From positions 66,399 through 130,398 of the forward strand of contig CAKUTL010000001.1 in NCBI GenBank assembly GCA_934692295.1: a stretch of 64,000 nucleotides of DNA. The letters run 5' to 3'. Position 1 is the stretch's first letter. Each line of letters starts with the position of its first letter. This document shows positions 1-8,189 of this stretch, piece by piece. The DNA comes from an uncultured Candidatus Melainabacteria bacterium (GTDB lineage Bacteria > Cyanobacteriota > Vampirovibrionia > Gastranaerophilales > Gastranaerophilaceae). The position numbers and the translations under genes were made by a program. Under the pieces are notes generated by a model. It did no database searches. It had not been told where the DNA came from and was given only the letters and a program-made list of their open reading frames with translations.

Positions 1-736
1 CATCGGTGTAATCTTCGCCATTATAATTGTATTTTTCTAAATCTTTTTTATATACAACAGTATAAGCAATTTTATCATTATTAACAAATTTTGCTTTATT
101 CACGCAATAACTTTGAAATAAAACCATATCTTTTGAATTTGATTCATAGCATTTTTGATAAATTTCAGAGGCATCAACGCCATAAGAAAGCATTGCTCCG
201 GCATATTCCATCGTTCTTTGTGTTGTATTTGAGAACTTGAAACATCCTGTATCGGTAACAATTCCCGTATAAAGACAAATTGCCGTCTGTTTTGAAACTT
301 TCCAATCTAAATTTTTTGCAATCCCAACCAAAACTTCTGCCGTTGCAGATGCAAATGGTTCAATATAATTATGTTTTGCATAACCGACATTTGTTTCGTG
401 ATGGTCGATATTTATTGTATCTTTTGCCTTGTTAAATAAAGTTTGAGCATCTCCGCATCTGTCAATCGCCGCAACATCAAGATTTATAACCAAGTCGTAT
501 TCTCGTGAAAGGTCAAAATCTTCAATATTTTTAACTTCCTCAACATATGGTAAAAACTCATAAGTTGAAGAAATCTTAGATACAGCAACCATTTCACATT
601 TCTTTTTGTAGTTATCTTTGATTAAAGAATACAATCCGCACATTGAACCTAGGGTGTCGCCATCAGGATTTATATGGGATACTAATAATATATTTTTAGA
701 GTTTTTTATGCTAATATCTAATTGTTCAATGGTCAT
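1..736 (-). CDS. nrnA: DHH-family phosphoesterase NrnA (oligoribonuclease / pAp phosphatase), C-terminus outside window
   Basis: I translated this by hand from an ATG at 736 leftwards; the frame stays open to the window edge, giving about 245 of the usual 310-330 residues. The DHH signatures are visible in order: HINPDGDTLG near residue 20, NLDVAAIDR near residue 90, and IDHHETN near residue 115. Proteins of this family degrade short RNA oligonucleotides from the 5' end and remove the 3' phosphate of pAp, using two Mn ions held by these Asp/His residues in the cytoplasm. The gene is divergent from the DciA-like gene at 774 with only 37 bp between the starts, so both promoters must overlap. 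The C-terminal DHHA1 domain cannot be checked here. Confidence 0.88.
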   Translation of the reverse strand, partial: MTIEQLDISIKNSKNILLVSHINPDGDTLGSMCGLYSLIKDNYKKKCEMVAVSKISSTYEFLPYVEEVKNIEDFDLSREYDLVINLDVAAIDRCGDAQTLFNKAKDTINIDHHETNVGYAKHNYIEPFASATAEVLVGIAKNLDWKVSKQTAICLYTGIVTDTGCFKFSNTTQRTMEYAGAMLSYGVDASEIYQKCYESNSKDMVLFQSYCVNKAKFVNNDKIAYTVVYKKDLEKYNYNGEDYTD

Positions 737-773
737 TGCCACATCTTAGCACAAAAAATTTCGGATACCAAAT

Positions 774-1112
774 ATGGAAAAAATTCTATACACAAGATTC
801 AAATATATGGATGAAATTCTTGAAGATCTGATGAAAAATGCAGCTATCCGAAAGGCAATTACTCGTGCGAATTTGTGCAAATTCTGGAGCAAAGTTGCAG
901 GAGAAAAATTTGCACAACATTCAAGACCATATTCAATGCTCCGAGGCTCAATTATGGTTATTGCCTGTGAAACACCAACAGTTGCCCAAGAACTTATGTT
1001 ACGTAAAACGCAGTTGTTAGTTAAGTTTAAGCCTTATGTCGAATCTCTAAAAATGAAGTTGACTGATTTGAAATTTGATTCCAAAAAGTGGGTAGATTTA
1101 CCAAAAGAGTAG
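774..1112 (+). CDS. DUF721 (DciA-like) protein
   Basis: The 112-residue product matches the DUF721/DciA style: a basic N-terminal half with the W-x-x-V-A-G-E-K-F-A-x-H core (residues about 38-50) followed by a short beta-rich segment with 'RGSIMVIACETPTVAQEL' (residues 57-75). DciA is the ancestral loader of the replicative helicase DnaB in bacteria lacking DnaC/DnaI, and a KH-like fold binds nucleic acid. No strong Shine-Dalgarno sequence is visible before the ATG. It is a single-gene unit followed by a dispersed repeat at 1145. Function is from family knowledge; I see no local evidence linking it to dnaA or dnaB. Confidence 0.72.
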   Translation: MEKILYTRFKYMDEILEDLMKNAAIRKAITRANLCKFWSKVAGEKFAQHSRPYSMLRGSIMVIACETPTVAQELMLRKTQLLVKFKPYVESLKMKLTDLKFDSKKWVDLPKE

Positions 1113-1144
1113 AATGACACCTTTGGGAAAATATTATTTCAAGT

Positions 1145-1260
1145 TCGTCATACTGAGCGGAGCGAAGTATCTCTAGCTTGGGCGTTCGGTCAGAGATTCT
1201 TCGGGTAAATTTGTAAAATAATATTACATCCTCTCCAGTTCTCCCCTCAGAATGACAGAT
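1145..1260. repeat. Dispersed GTCAT(T/A)CTGAG...CTCAGAATGAC repeat, copy 1
   Basis: The block opens with GTCATACTGAGCGGAGCGAA and a GTATCTCTA core, then has AGAGATTCTTCGGG, and closes with CTCAGAATGAC. The two ends are an imperfect inverted repeat, so the unit can fold on itself. The same unit recurs near 9253, 30725, 33555, 47250, 51640, 58360 and 62160. Nothing coding is visible between 1113 and 1448 apart from this block and the terminator at 1372. Confidence 0.8.
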
Positions 1261-1362
1261 AAAGACCTTAGTACCATAATAGTACCTTAAAGCCTTTTGT
1301 AAAGAACTTATTCCCCTATTCCCTTCTTCCTTTTCCCTTTTAAAAACTTATAGACTTTGAAT

Positions 1363-1396
1363 CAAAAAAAATACCGCTAGTTGTATTTTAGCGGTA
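1363..1396 (-). terminator. Intrinsic terminator for the 1449-2966 gene
   Basis: An 8-bp stem TACCGCTA (1372-1379) pairs with TAGCGGTA (1389-1396). Read on the minus strand it is followed by a run of eight T residues (1371 down to 1364). It lies about 50 bp past the stop codon of the minus-strand gene. Confidence 0.85.
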
Positions 1397-1448
1397 GGGA
1401 AAAAGTTACGAAAATTAATGTGTAGGGGAAAAATATAAATTATAGGTT

Positions 1449-2966
1449 TTATGCACTAAATATGTTGAATGATTTTTCAACGTTTTTACTGATTACTTTT
1501 GCAAGTTGGTCATATTCTGTTTGCATTGCTGTATGTTCTGATTCAAGTTTGTTCAATTGCATATCGAATTGTTTATCTTGGCTTTCGATTTTGTCCATTG
1601 CAGTTGTGTATTCTTGTTCAGCTTTTGCAATTGCGGATTTGTCTTCTTTTTCTGTGATTGATTCATCATCATCTAATGTTGTGCCAACAAATCCTTTTTC
1701 TGCTGTTGAATAATATGACAATACAAGGTTTCCAGATTTCAATTGGTTAATCATCCAAGTTGAATCTTTTAAATTAGTTTCATTTGTATAACCTTTTTCT
1801 TCTAATGTTGTGTATCCACAAGATTGCATTTGATAGAAGATGTTTCTGTAATAAGAAACTTGTTGTGCATCATATGTTAAATCTTTATCTGTAGAAGCCT
1901 TGTTTTTCTTGTTGAAATATGCTTCTGTGATTGCTGTAGCGTAGTCATATAAATCTCTTTGAGTTTGAGTTGTACCATCATAGTTTAACGGTTTATTTTC
2001 TTCTTTGATAGAGTAAGTATATCCGCTATCAGATGTGTATAAACCTGTTTTATTGTCATATGACAATCTGTCTTTTTGAGTTTCTGATAAAGCTGCTGTT
2101 CCATCAGGTTTTTGAGATGCGTACAATGTTGAAGTTTGAACTTTTTCATTTTTATCGTTCAAATAAGTGAACATTTTTGTTGTTGCATCATAAGTTACAT
2201 CTAATAATTGAGTATAATCTTTTGAACCAACTTGAGAAGCTGTTTGATAAAATACTCCTGTTTTAGTTTCACCGGTAGAATCAGTGTAATTTTTTGCTAC
2301 AACTGCACTTCTGTTTGTGTAGTATCCTTCATCATCTTTGTATGCGTAGAATGATGGTTGAGCAGGATTTTGGTTTACTGCATAAGCACTGCTATATGTA
2401 GGAATACCATTCAATTGACCTGCACCTAGAGATTTATAACCAAATCCTAAAATGTGTTCGCCTTCATAGTCATCTGATTCACTAGTGTTGCCGTTTACAT
2501 CATAGATACTTTTACCAACAGAATTTAAGTATTTATCCCAAGCCTCGTGAATTTCTTCTTCAGCTGTACCTGTTTTAGTTGTATCTATATCAGCTTGTGT
2601 GTAACCTAATTTTTTCAAGAAAATATTGAAATCTCCGTTACCGGCTTTAAATGCTTCTGCTAATGTGTTATTAACAAGAACTTTACCAGAGTTATCTTTA
2701 ACTAGGTATTGTTTGCCTGACGCAACAGTGTTACAACCGGTTAATTGATTGTATGTTATGTCAGCATAACAAGCTTCTGTTCCGTTGTAACCGGTTAAAA
2801 CTTGGTATTTAGTTTTATTCAAAGCTTCTAAGTATTCGTCATTGATTCTTCCGGAATCATCAGAAAGACGTTGTTTTGAGTAAGCAACAGATTGTTGTTC
2901 AAACTCATTGTTTGACATCCTTGCTGTTATACTTAGTAATCTTGCTTGTGAAGCAGCCATACCCAT
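1449..2966 (-). CDS. Uncharacterised 505-residue protein with flagellin/hook-protein-like ends
   Basis: I do not recognise a named family. The N-terminal 60 residues (MGMAASQARLLSITARMSNN and on) and the last 70 residues are Gln/Glu/Lys-rich and look helical, with the end 'EYDQLAKVISKNVEKSFNIF'. The 350-residue middle is Thr/Tyr/Asn-rich and beta-like, with many YxxT and 'DNSGK'/'YKDDEGYYTN' elements. Helical ends that could pair into a coiled coil around a variable beta middle resemble the plan of flagellar filament/hook-associated proteins, but there are no flagellar genes here and no signal peptide. It is monocistronic, with its own terminator at 1372-1396. A secreted or surface role is inference only. 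Confidence 0.6.
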   Translation of the reverse strand: MGMAASQARLLSITARMSNNEFEQQSVAYSKQRLSDDSGRINDEYLEALNKTKYQVLTGYNGTEACYADITYNQLTGCNTVASGKQYLVKDNSGKVLVNNTLAEAFKAGNGDFNIFLKKLGYTQADIDTTKTGTAEEEIHEAWDKYLNSVGKSIYDVNGNTSESDDYEGEHILGFGYKSLGAGQLNGIPTYSSAYAVNQNPAQPSFYAYKDDEGYYTNRSAVVAKNYTDSTGETKTGVFYQTASQVGSKDYTQLLDVTYDATTKMFTYLNDKNEKVQTSTLYASQKPDGTAALSETQKDRLSYDNKTGLYTSDSGYTYSIKEENKPLNYDGTTQTQRDLYDYATAITEAYFNKKNKASTDKDLTYDAQQVSYYRNIFYQMQSCGYTTLEEKGYTNETNLKDSTWMINQLKSGNLVLSYYSTAEKGFVGTTLDDDESITEKEDKSAIAKAEQEYTTAMDKIESQDKQFDMQLNKLESEHTAMQTEYDQLAKVISKNVEKSFNIFSA

Positions 2967-3150
2967 AGCTTTAACGTTTCCTTTCAGTAATTTTCGTATC
3001 CTTATTCTTATCTACGGCATATTGGGGAGAAAACTTTAAAAATTTGAGGGAAAATGTTACAATATTGTTACAATAATAAAATATTAAAGAATATTACAAT
3101 TTTGCTAGAAGTAATACTAGTATGATACTTTGTAAAAGAAAGGATAGGAT

Positions 3151-4023
3151 ATGAAGAATATAGTTATATATACAGACAAAAACTCTTCAAGTTTAGCTGA
3201 AGTTGTTTCATCTATAGAAGATTCAAATGTAAGATTGGAAAACGCTGCAAACCTAAAGGATTATGAAACATTAAATCCTGGAGTAATTATTGTTGAAAGC
3301 GTTCCGAATATTAAAGATATTTTGATGGTTACAAAATTCAAACAACCGATTTTATTTATTGGTGAAACTTTTAAAGGTTGCACTGTTCGTGCAGTTGCTT
3401 TTGATTATGTAAAAACTCCGGTTGATAACCAAGAATTATTAGTTCGTGTAAAAAATATGTTAAAAATCAGAGAATTGAGAGATAAATTGAAAACTCTTTC
3501 TACAACTGATGAATTAACAGGATTACACAACAGAAAATACTTGCTTGAACGTATGGAACAAGAAATTTCTCGTTCTAAACGTTACGGAACAGCTCTTTCT
3601 GTATTGTTATTCGACTTAGACTTTTTCAAAGTTGTTAACGATATTTACGGTTACGAATGGGGCGATGTTTTATTAAAATCTATCGCAGACAAATTGAAAC
3701 AACTTATCAGAAAAGAAGATATTATTACTCGTTACGGCGATGAAGAATTTATCGTTGTTCTTCCTAACACTTCAGAAGATAATGCTTTCTTGTTTGCAGA
3801 AAGATTTAGAAAAGATATTGAAAAAATGGAATTTATTCCGGCTGGCGAAGAAGAACGTCATCCTATCACAATTTCCGGAGGAATTTCTACATTCCCTTGT
3901 ATCCCTGATACAGAGGAAGATGCAAATACAATCATTCGTTATGCTGAACACGCATTATACAATGCTAAAAAACGTGGCAAAAACAAGATTGTACAATTCT
4001 CTCACTTGAATTTGGGAGAATAA
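3151..4023 (+). CDS. Response-regulator-like GGDEF protein (putative diguanylate cyclase with variant active site)
   Basis: Residues 1-100 have a receiver-like outline, but the usual phospho-acceptor Asp is Glu49 (VIIVES), while the conserved Lys88 is kept in YVKTP. Residues 112-285 form a GGDEF domain: TDELTGLHNR, FDLDFFKVVND (metal and guanine site), and the signature is GDEEF (196-200) instead of GGDEF. An RxxD inhibitory site (RKED, 187-190) sits five residues upstream as in c-di-GMP feedback-inhibited cyclases. The family condenses two GTP to c-di-GMP in the cytoplasm. Whether GDEEF is active is uncertain because the second glycine is replaced by Asp. It has a fair ribosome binding site (AAAGGA) and is monocistronic, ending at a bidirectional terminator. 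Confidence 0.85.
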   Translation: MKNIVIYTDKNSSSLAEVVSSIEDSNVRLENAANLKDYETLNPGVIIVESVPNIKDILMVTKFKQPILFIGETFKGCTVRAVAFDYVKTPVDNQELLVRVKNMLKIRELRDKLKTLSTTDELTGLHNRKYLLERMEQEISRSKRYGTALSVLLFDLDFFKVVNDIYGYEWGDVLLKSIADKLKQLIRKEDIITRYGDEEFIVVLPNTSEDNAFLFAERFRKDIEKMEFIPAGEEERHPITISGGISTFPCIPDTEEDANTIIRYAEHALYNAKKRGKNKIVQFSHLNLGE

Positions 4024-4068
4024 AACAGATCCTTTCTGAACACTTACATAGTGTAAATCTGGTTAATA

Positions 4069-4096
4069 GGCGGTAACATCACTACCGCCTTTTTAT
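4069..4096. terminator. Bidirectional terminator between convergent genes
   Basis: A perfect 7-bp stem GGCGGTA (4069-4075) / TACCGCC (4083-4089) is followed by TTTTTAT. It separates the plus-strand GGDEF gene from the minus-strand HNH-like gene that ends at 4110. Confidence 0.85.
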
Positions 4097-4109
4097 TTTG
4101 AATTATTTT

Positions 4110-5459
4110 TTAATACTCAAACAATCTGGATAAATCCAGCTCAATTTTACCTTTAGATTGTTCTGTAAGAGTGTCTGAAAAATCTAAGATATAATCAGGG
4201 TTTACGTTATGTTTTTTGAAAACACCGGCATGATACAGGTCTATTAGTTTGTCTAAATATTTTTGGCAATTTTGTTTTACTTCGGGATGAATTTTTACCC
4301 ACTCATCCAAAGGAATACTACTTCTTGTGGAATTTATTTTTGCTCTTGCTACACCGTAATTTGCAAGTTCATTTTCACCACCCTCAGAACGAGGTCGAAT
4401 ATGCTCAATTGAAGCCATAGATGGGTGCATTAATTTAATTGCAATTTTGTCTGACGGTTCAGAACTCAATTTTAAGATATACGCAGAGATACTTTGTTCT
4501 GATGTTGGAAGTTTTTCTGCAATTTTGATTAACTCTTTTTTAAGGTGGTGATCTGGTAATGTTTCTAAAATTTTGTCTAAATCATATAGAAATGCTTTTC
4601 TTGAAAATGGGATAATAACCTTTTTTTGAGATAATCGTTGTTTTGAAACTTCAATCAAGTCATTTAATTCGCCGTTTTCGGAAAGAGGAGATTTTTTCAA
4701 TATATGTTCAATTGAAGATAAAATATTTTCTTGATTTTTTATTGTTGCAGGGTCTGTTCCTTTTGGAAGTTTTTTAGACTCTTTCATTATTTCATTCAAG
4801 GCTTTTCGTGTTTTTGGATCTGCCCCATTTGCAAGTATATCCCTTGCTTTTGTCAATTTATATTTAAATTCAGTTGGAGAAAAAGGAATATAAATTGGCT
4901 GGTCGTTTAATTTTTTGTCTGTTTCGCTCATTAAATGATTAAATTTAATTTGATATTCTTGAGGAAGTTTCCATTTTTCTTGAATTAATTCCATAAAAAT
5001 TGGGGCTTGTTTTTTCCTCAATATTTTTCGATGATATGGTTCAATTTCTTCAATCAATTCTTTTAAATTCTTTTCAGGATGAATTTTTGCCCTCTCTTGT
5101 AATATTTCAATTATTTTTGCTTCATTTCCTGCAAAACATTCTTTATTGCGTTCAAAAACAGCGAGAATATCTTTTGCCGGGCCGTATAAAGTTCCGTTTT
5201 TTGCTAATCTGGTAATCAATTTGGGGTCTAACATCGGTATCCCTGTGTACATGCAAGGAAGTTTGTATGCAAACAAAGCCCTTAATTTTGAAGAATGTGC
5301 ATAGCTCGTAAAAGTTATAGGCATAACATACGGCATGCCCGATAAGTCGTTAATATATGTTGCCACTTCAGAATTCATATTTTTTATATCTCCTGCTTTG
5401 GGCTTGCTCTTATCGATATTTATGCTGTAATAATTTGAGCTGATTGCGGGTATTTTCAT
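4110..5459 (-). CDS. Uncharacterised protein with HNH-nuclease-like signature split by a helical insertion (paralogue A)
   Basis: The 449-residue product has a C-terminal SIEHIRPRSEGGENELANYG element (350-369) with E352-H353, N367 and N376, the spacing expected of the catalytic half of an HNH/His-Me finger. The other half may be LPCMYTGIPMLDP (67-79), which resembles the Cys-x-Tyr-x-Gly strand that precedes the 'DHI' motif in HNH nucleases, but about 280 residues separate them. The insertion is charged and helical and holds an internal repeat: about 175-215 and 265-305, each centred on IPFSxxxFxYxLxK. The N-terminus carries the ITFTS motif (48-52). No signal peptide. The gene lies 10 bp downstream of its paralogue, so they form an operon. 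Nuclease activity is inferred; no family name is known to me. Confidence 0.65.
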   Translation of the reverse strand: MKIPAISSNYYSINIDKSKPKAGDIKNMNSEVATYINDLSGMPYVMPITFTSYAHSSKLRALFAYKLPCMYTGIPMLDPKLITRLAKNGTLYGPAKDILAVFERNKECFAGNEAKIIEILQERAKIHPEKNLKELIEEIEPYHRKILRKKQAPIFMELIQEKWKLPQEYQIKFNHLMSETDKKLNDQPIYIPFSPTEFKYKLTKARDILANGADPKTRKALNEIMKESKKLPKGTDPATIKNQENILSSIEHILKKSPLSENGELNDLIEVSKQRLSQKKVIIPFSRKAFLYDLDKILETLPDHHLKKELIKIAEKLPTSEQSISAYILKLSSEPSDKIAIKLMHPSMASIEHIRPRSEGGENELANYGVARAKINSTRSSIPLDEWVKIHPEVKQNCQKYLDKLIDLYHAGVFKKHNVNPDYILDFSDTLTEQSKGKIELDLSRLFEY

Positions 5460-5469
5460 AATCTTCCTA

Positions 5470-6810
5470 TTAATATTTTAACTTATTTGTATCAATATTT
5501 AAAGGGTTATTTGAAGGTGAAAATTTATGTATTTTCTTTGCTATTGTTTGGATATACGATACACTTAATCCACAAATTTTAAAGACTCCACAGTTTGCAA
5601 GATCTATCAACCGATTGATTTGATTTTGACTGAAATCTCGAATTTTAGGATTTTTATCAATAACGGTTTCCAGTTTGCTGTGAGCTCTTTCGGAATTATA
5701 TCTTCTGGAGGCTAAAATATAATTATAGATTCCGCTATCACCACCTGCTTTTGCAGTAATCAAATGGTCAGCAGAGCCAACAGAATCGGCAAGCAAGTCG
5801 TAGCCAATTTGAGCTGCCGATCTATCGGCTTCTTTTATGATAAACGCAGATAAACTATCTTTTGATGTTGGCAGTTCTCTGGCTGTTTGTATCATTTTAT
5901 GAGCAAGTTTTGTATCTTTTAATTGGTTTGTAATTTTTTCCAAATCATGAATAAAGGCTTTTCTTTTGAATTTTACTTCAAATGGGATTTTTAAAATTCT
6001 TGCTTTTGTAGCTTGTAATAATTCGTCTAATTCTTTATCGTTTTGAAGTTTTGAATTTTCAAAGTATTTTTGGAGGTTATAAATTTGTTTAACTTCTTTG
6101 GATGTCGGCTTTTTAGTTTTGCCTATATCCTTTTCGAAAAATTTTGCTTTTTTGATTATTTTTTCAATGTCATAAATCTCTTGAAAGTTGCCCTTTTGCT
6201 TTATTCTTTCTTCAATTTTTTCAAGTTTGTATAAGAATTCTTTTTTGCTAAAAGGTATAATTACAGGTTCTTTTCGAAGTTTTTTATCCGTAACCTCTAT
6301 TAATTTGTTGTATTGAACAATCTGTTCTTTTGGCATATTTGCGGCAAGAGTAGAAAGTTTTTCAAATATTGGAGCTTGTTGTTTTAGTAAAAGTTTGCTA
6401 TGTTCCGGCACAAGTTTATGCAAAAATTCATCCAGGGACATTTTTGGTTTTGTTCTGGATGTTCTTTTCATTAGTCTATAAACTTGTTTTTCGACAGGAA
6501 ATAAAGATTTTTCGTATGGTTTTAAGGTTCGGGCAATACTTTTGATTGGTTTTGAAAACGCCTTGTGTCGAAGCAGAGTTTCTAAATCCTGCGAATCAAC
6601 TAAAATAATATCAGAATAAAAATCCGGAATTCCAAACTTTAACAAATTTTTGAGCGGTTCTGAGTTTGCAACACTTGTAAAAGTTACTGTGTCGAACTTT
6701 AGAGGGGATATAACTCCGTTGCTTCCTAATTTTTGAACGTTCTTCTCTCTTCTCAAAATCAGATTTTGAGTATTAAACGAATTATAAATATTTACCGGTT
6801 GAATATTCAT
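5470..6810 (-). CDS. Uncharacterised protein with HNH-like signature, paralogue B
   Basis: I chose the ATG at 6810 (446 residues; the in-frame ATG at 6828 is also possible) because MNIQPVNIYNSFN then aligns with the start of paralogue A. The C-terminal motif is ADHLITAKAGGDSGIYNYI with D348-H349, N363 and N372. The N-terminal strand (FGIPDFYSDIILVD, about 59-72) has lost the Cys and Gly seen in paralogue A. The two internal IPFSxxxF-type repeats are also present, and VTFTS sits at 42-46. The pair is about the same length and collinear throughout, so it arose by tandem duplication. Loss of the first-motif residues suggests one copy may have diverged in role. Function not known. Confidence 0.6.
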   Translation of the reverse strand: MNIQPVNIYNSFNTQNLILRREKNVQKLGSNGVISPLKFDTVTFTSVANSEPLKNLLKFGIPDFYSDIILVDSQDLETLLRHKAFSKPIKSIARTLKPYEKSLFPVEKQVYRLMKRTSRTKPKMSLDEFLHKLVPEHSKLLLKQQAPIFEKLSTLAANMPKEQIVQYNKLIEVTDKKLRKEPVIIPFSKKEFLYKLEKIEERIKQKGNFQEIYDIEKIIKKAKFFEKDIGKTKKPTSKEVKQIYNLQKYFENSKLQNDKELDELLQATKARILKIPFEVKFKRKAFIHDLEKITNQLKDTKLAHKMIQTARELPTSKDSLSAFIIKEADRSAAQIGYDLLADSVGSADHLITAKAGGDSGIYNYILASRRYNSERAHSKLETVIDKNPKIRDFSQNQINRLIDLANCGVFKICGLSVSYIQTIAKKIHKFSPSNNPLNIDTNKLKY

Positions 6811-6863
6811 ACGACAGGTAAAAAACATGAAAAATGATTTTTTTGCTATATCATTAGTAAATA

Positions 6864-8003
6864 TTAATAATCATCATCTTGAGGTTGGAAATAGTGCATT
6901 GATGAACATTTTCCGAAATTATCCAGAATTTCTTTATCAAGTTCTTCTGTTGCAACAACTTTTCCGTTAACCATATTTACTTGAGTTGTCGTTACAGTTC
7001 CGTTTTCTTTATCTTCTTTTGATTCTTTAGTTGCAATATCTTTTTTGCTTTTTGCCATATGCTGTCTGGTTTTAGATTTTTCTTCATCCATTATGGTTCT
7101 AAGATAGCTTTTGTATTCTTCATTGAAATAAACATTTCTCATAATATCGTTCATCACAATCGCTGCATATTGTTGAGTTGAAGAGTTTTCACCAAGTGCT
7201 GAAATTAGGGTTGAGGCTTTGTCTATTTCTTCGTAGGCTTCTTGATAGTGTCCGAGCCTTCTTAAAAGTACTGCTAAGTTGTAGTGTGCTTCATAGTTCA
7301 TTGGAGCATTTGCTATTGCATTACAATAACATTCTCCGGCACCTTCATAATTTCCTGAAATTTGATATGCTAAACCCAAGTTAAATAAAGTGTCATAACT
7401 TTTAGGGTTTATTTTTAGAGAATTTTGGTATGCTTTAATTGCTTTTGATAAATAACGTCTTTGCCATTCCCAGTCATCATTTACATATAGAGATTTCATT
7501 CTGTATGCGTAACCCATATTGTAATATGCAATTGCTTTATTCTCTTTTGAACTGATTTTATTATTGTATATGTATGGAATTTCTAATAATCTGCGTTTTG
7601 TGTTAATTATCGCATTGTACTGTTTAATTGCGGAATCAAAATCGCCAAGTTTTTCAGAAGCAACAATTCCATAATTCATTCTGGCAATCATCATATTCGG
7701 ATTGTACTTGAATGCTTGAGAATACGCATATAGTGCAGAATAATAATCTTCATATGCAACATAAATATTTCCTAAGTTGTACCAAGCACTATAGTGTTGC
7801 GGATAGAGTTTTAAACCTCTGTTATAAAACCCGATAGCCTTTTGCATTCGCATATTTCGGTAGGCTTCATCCCCTTTATATACGTAATACATTCCTTCCA
7901 CTTTGTTTGCTTGTATCTTAACAAATTCCTGATTGAAATATACCGCAACTCCAATTCCGGCAAGAACAAATAATGAAAATAATGCTGATAAAAACTTTTT
8001 CAA
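6864..8003 (-). CDS. Membrane-anchored tetratricopeptide-repeat protein
   Basis: Residues 1-23 (MKKFLSALFSLFVLAGIGVA and on) form a single N-terminal membrane segment. The rest, to about residue 280, consists of TPR units recognisable by the W/Y-x-x-L/M-G-x-x-Y/A and N-P motifs, for example AWYNLGNIYVAYEDYYSALY and DTLFNLGLAYQISGNYEGA. The last 80 residues are charged and disordered (KSKTRQHMAKSKKD). TPR arrays are scaffolds for protein assembly; no catalytic motif is present. It lies 53 bp upstream of the HNH-like pair on the same strand and could be co-transcribed with it. The partner is not known. Confidence 0.82.
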   Translation of the reverse strand: MKKFLSALFSLFVLAGIGVAVYFNQEFVKIQANKVEGMYYVYKGDEAYRNMRMQKAIGFYNRGLKLYPQHYSAWYNLGNIYVAYEDYYSALYAYSQAFKYNPNMMIARMNYGIVASEKLGDFDSAIKQYNAIINTKRRLLEIPYIYNNKISSKENKAIAYYNMGYAYRMKSLYVNDDWEWQRRYLSKAIKAYQNSLKINPKSYDTLFNLGLAYQISGNYEGAGECYCNAIANAPMNYEAHYNLAVLLRRLGHYQEAYEEIDKASTLISALGENSSTQQYAAIVMNDIMRNVYFNEEYKSYLRTIMDEEKSKTRQHMAKSKKDIATKESKEDKENGTVTTTQVNMVNGKVVATEELDKEILDNFGKCSSMHYFQPQDDDY

Positions 8004-8189
8004 TTCAAAGTCCTTTGATATTTATTCGAATACAAAGCTATTATAATAAATCCTCTTTAAAATAACATCAATCAAATAATGTAACAGAAATGTAACAAAA
8101 GTTTTAATAAAAGCAATTATTCAAAACAAAAATTGTTTATATAAGTAAGGTAGGTTAAAAAAAGGTTAATTTTATTTTGGAGGTTTAGT

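Noticed and set aside
4110..6810. Toxin-antitoxin or polymorphic toxin cassette
   Set aside because: No immunity gene, no secretion signal, no PT domain; two paralogues only.
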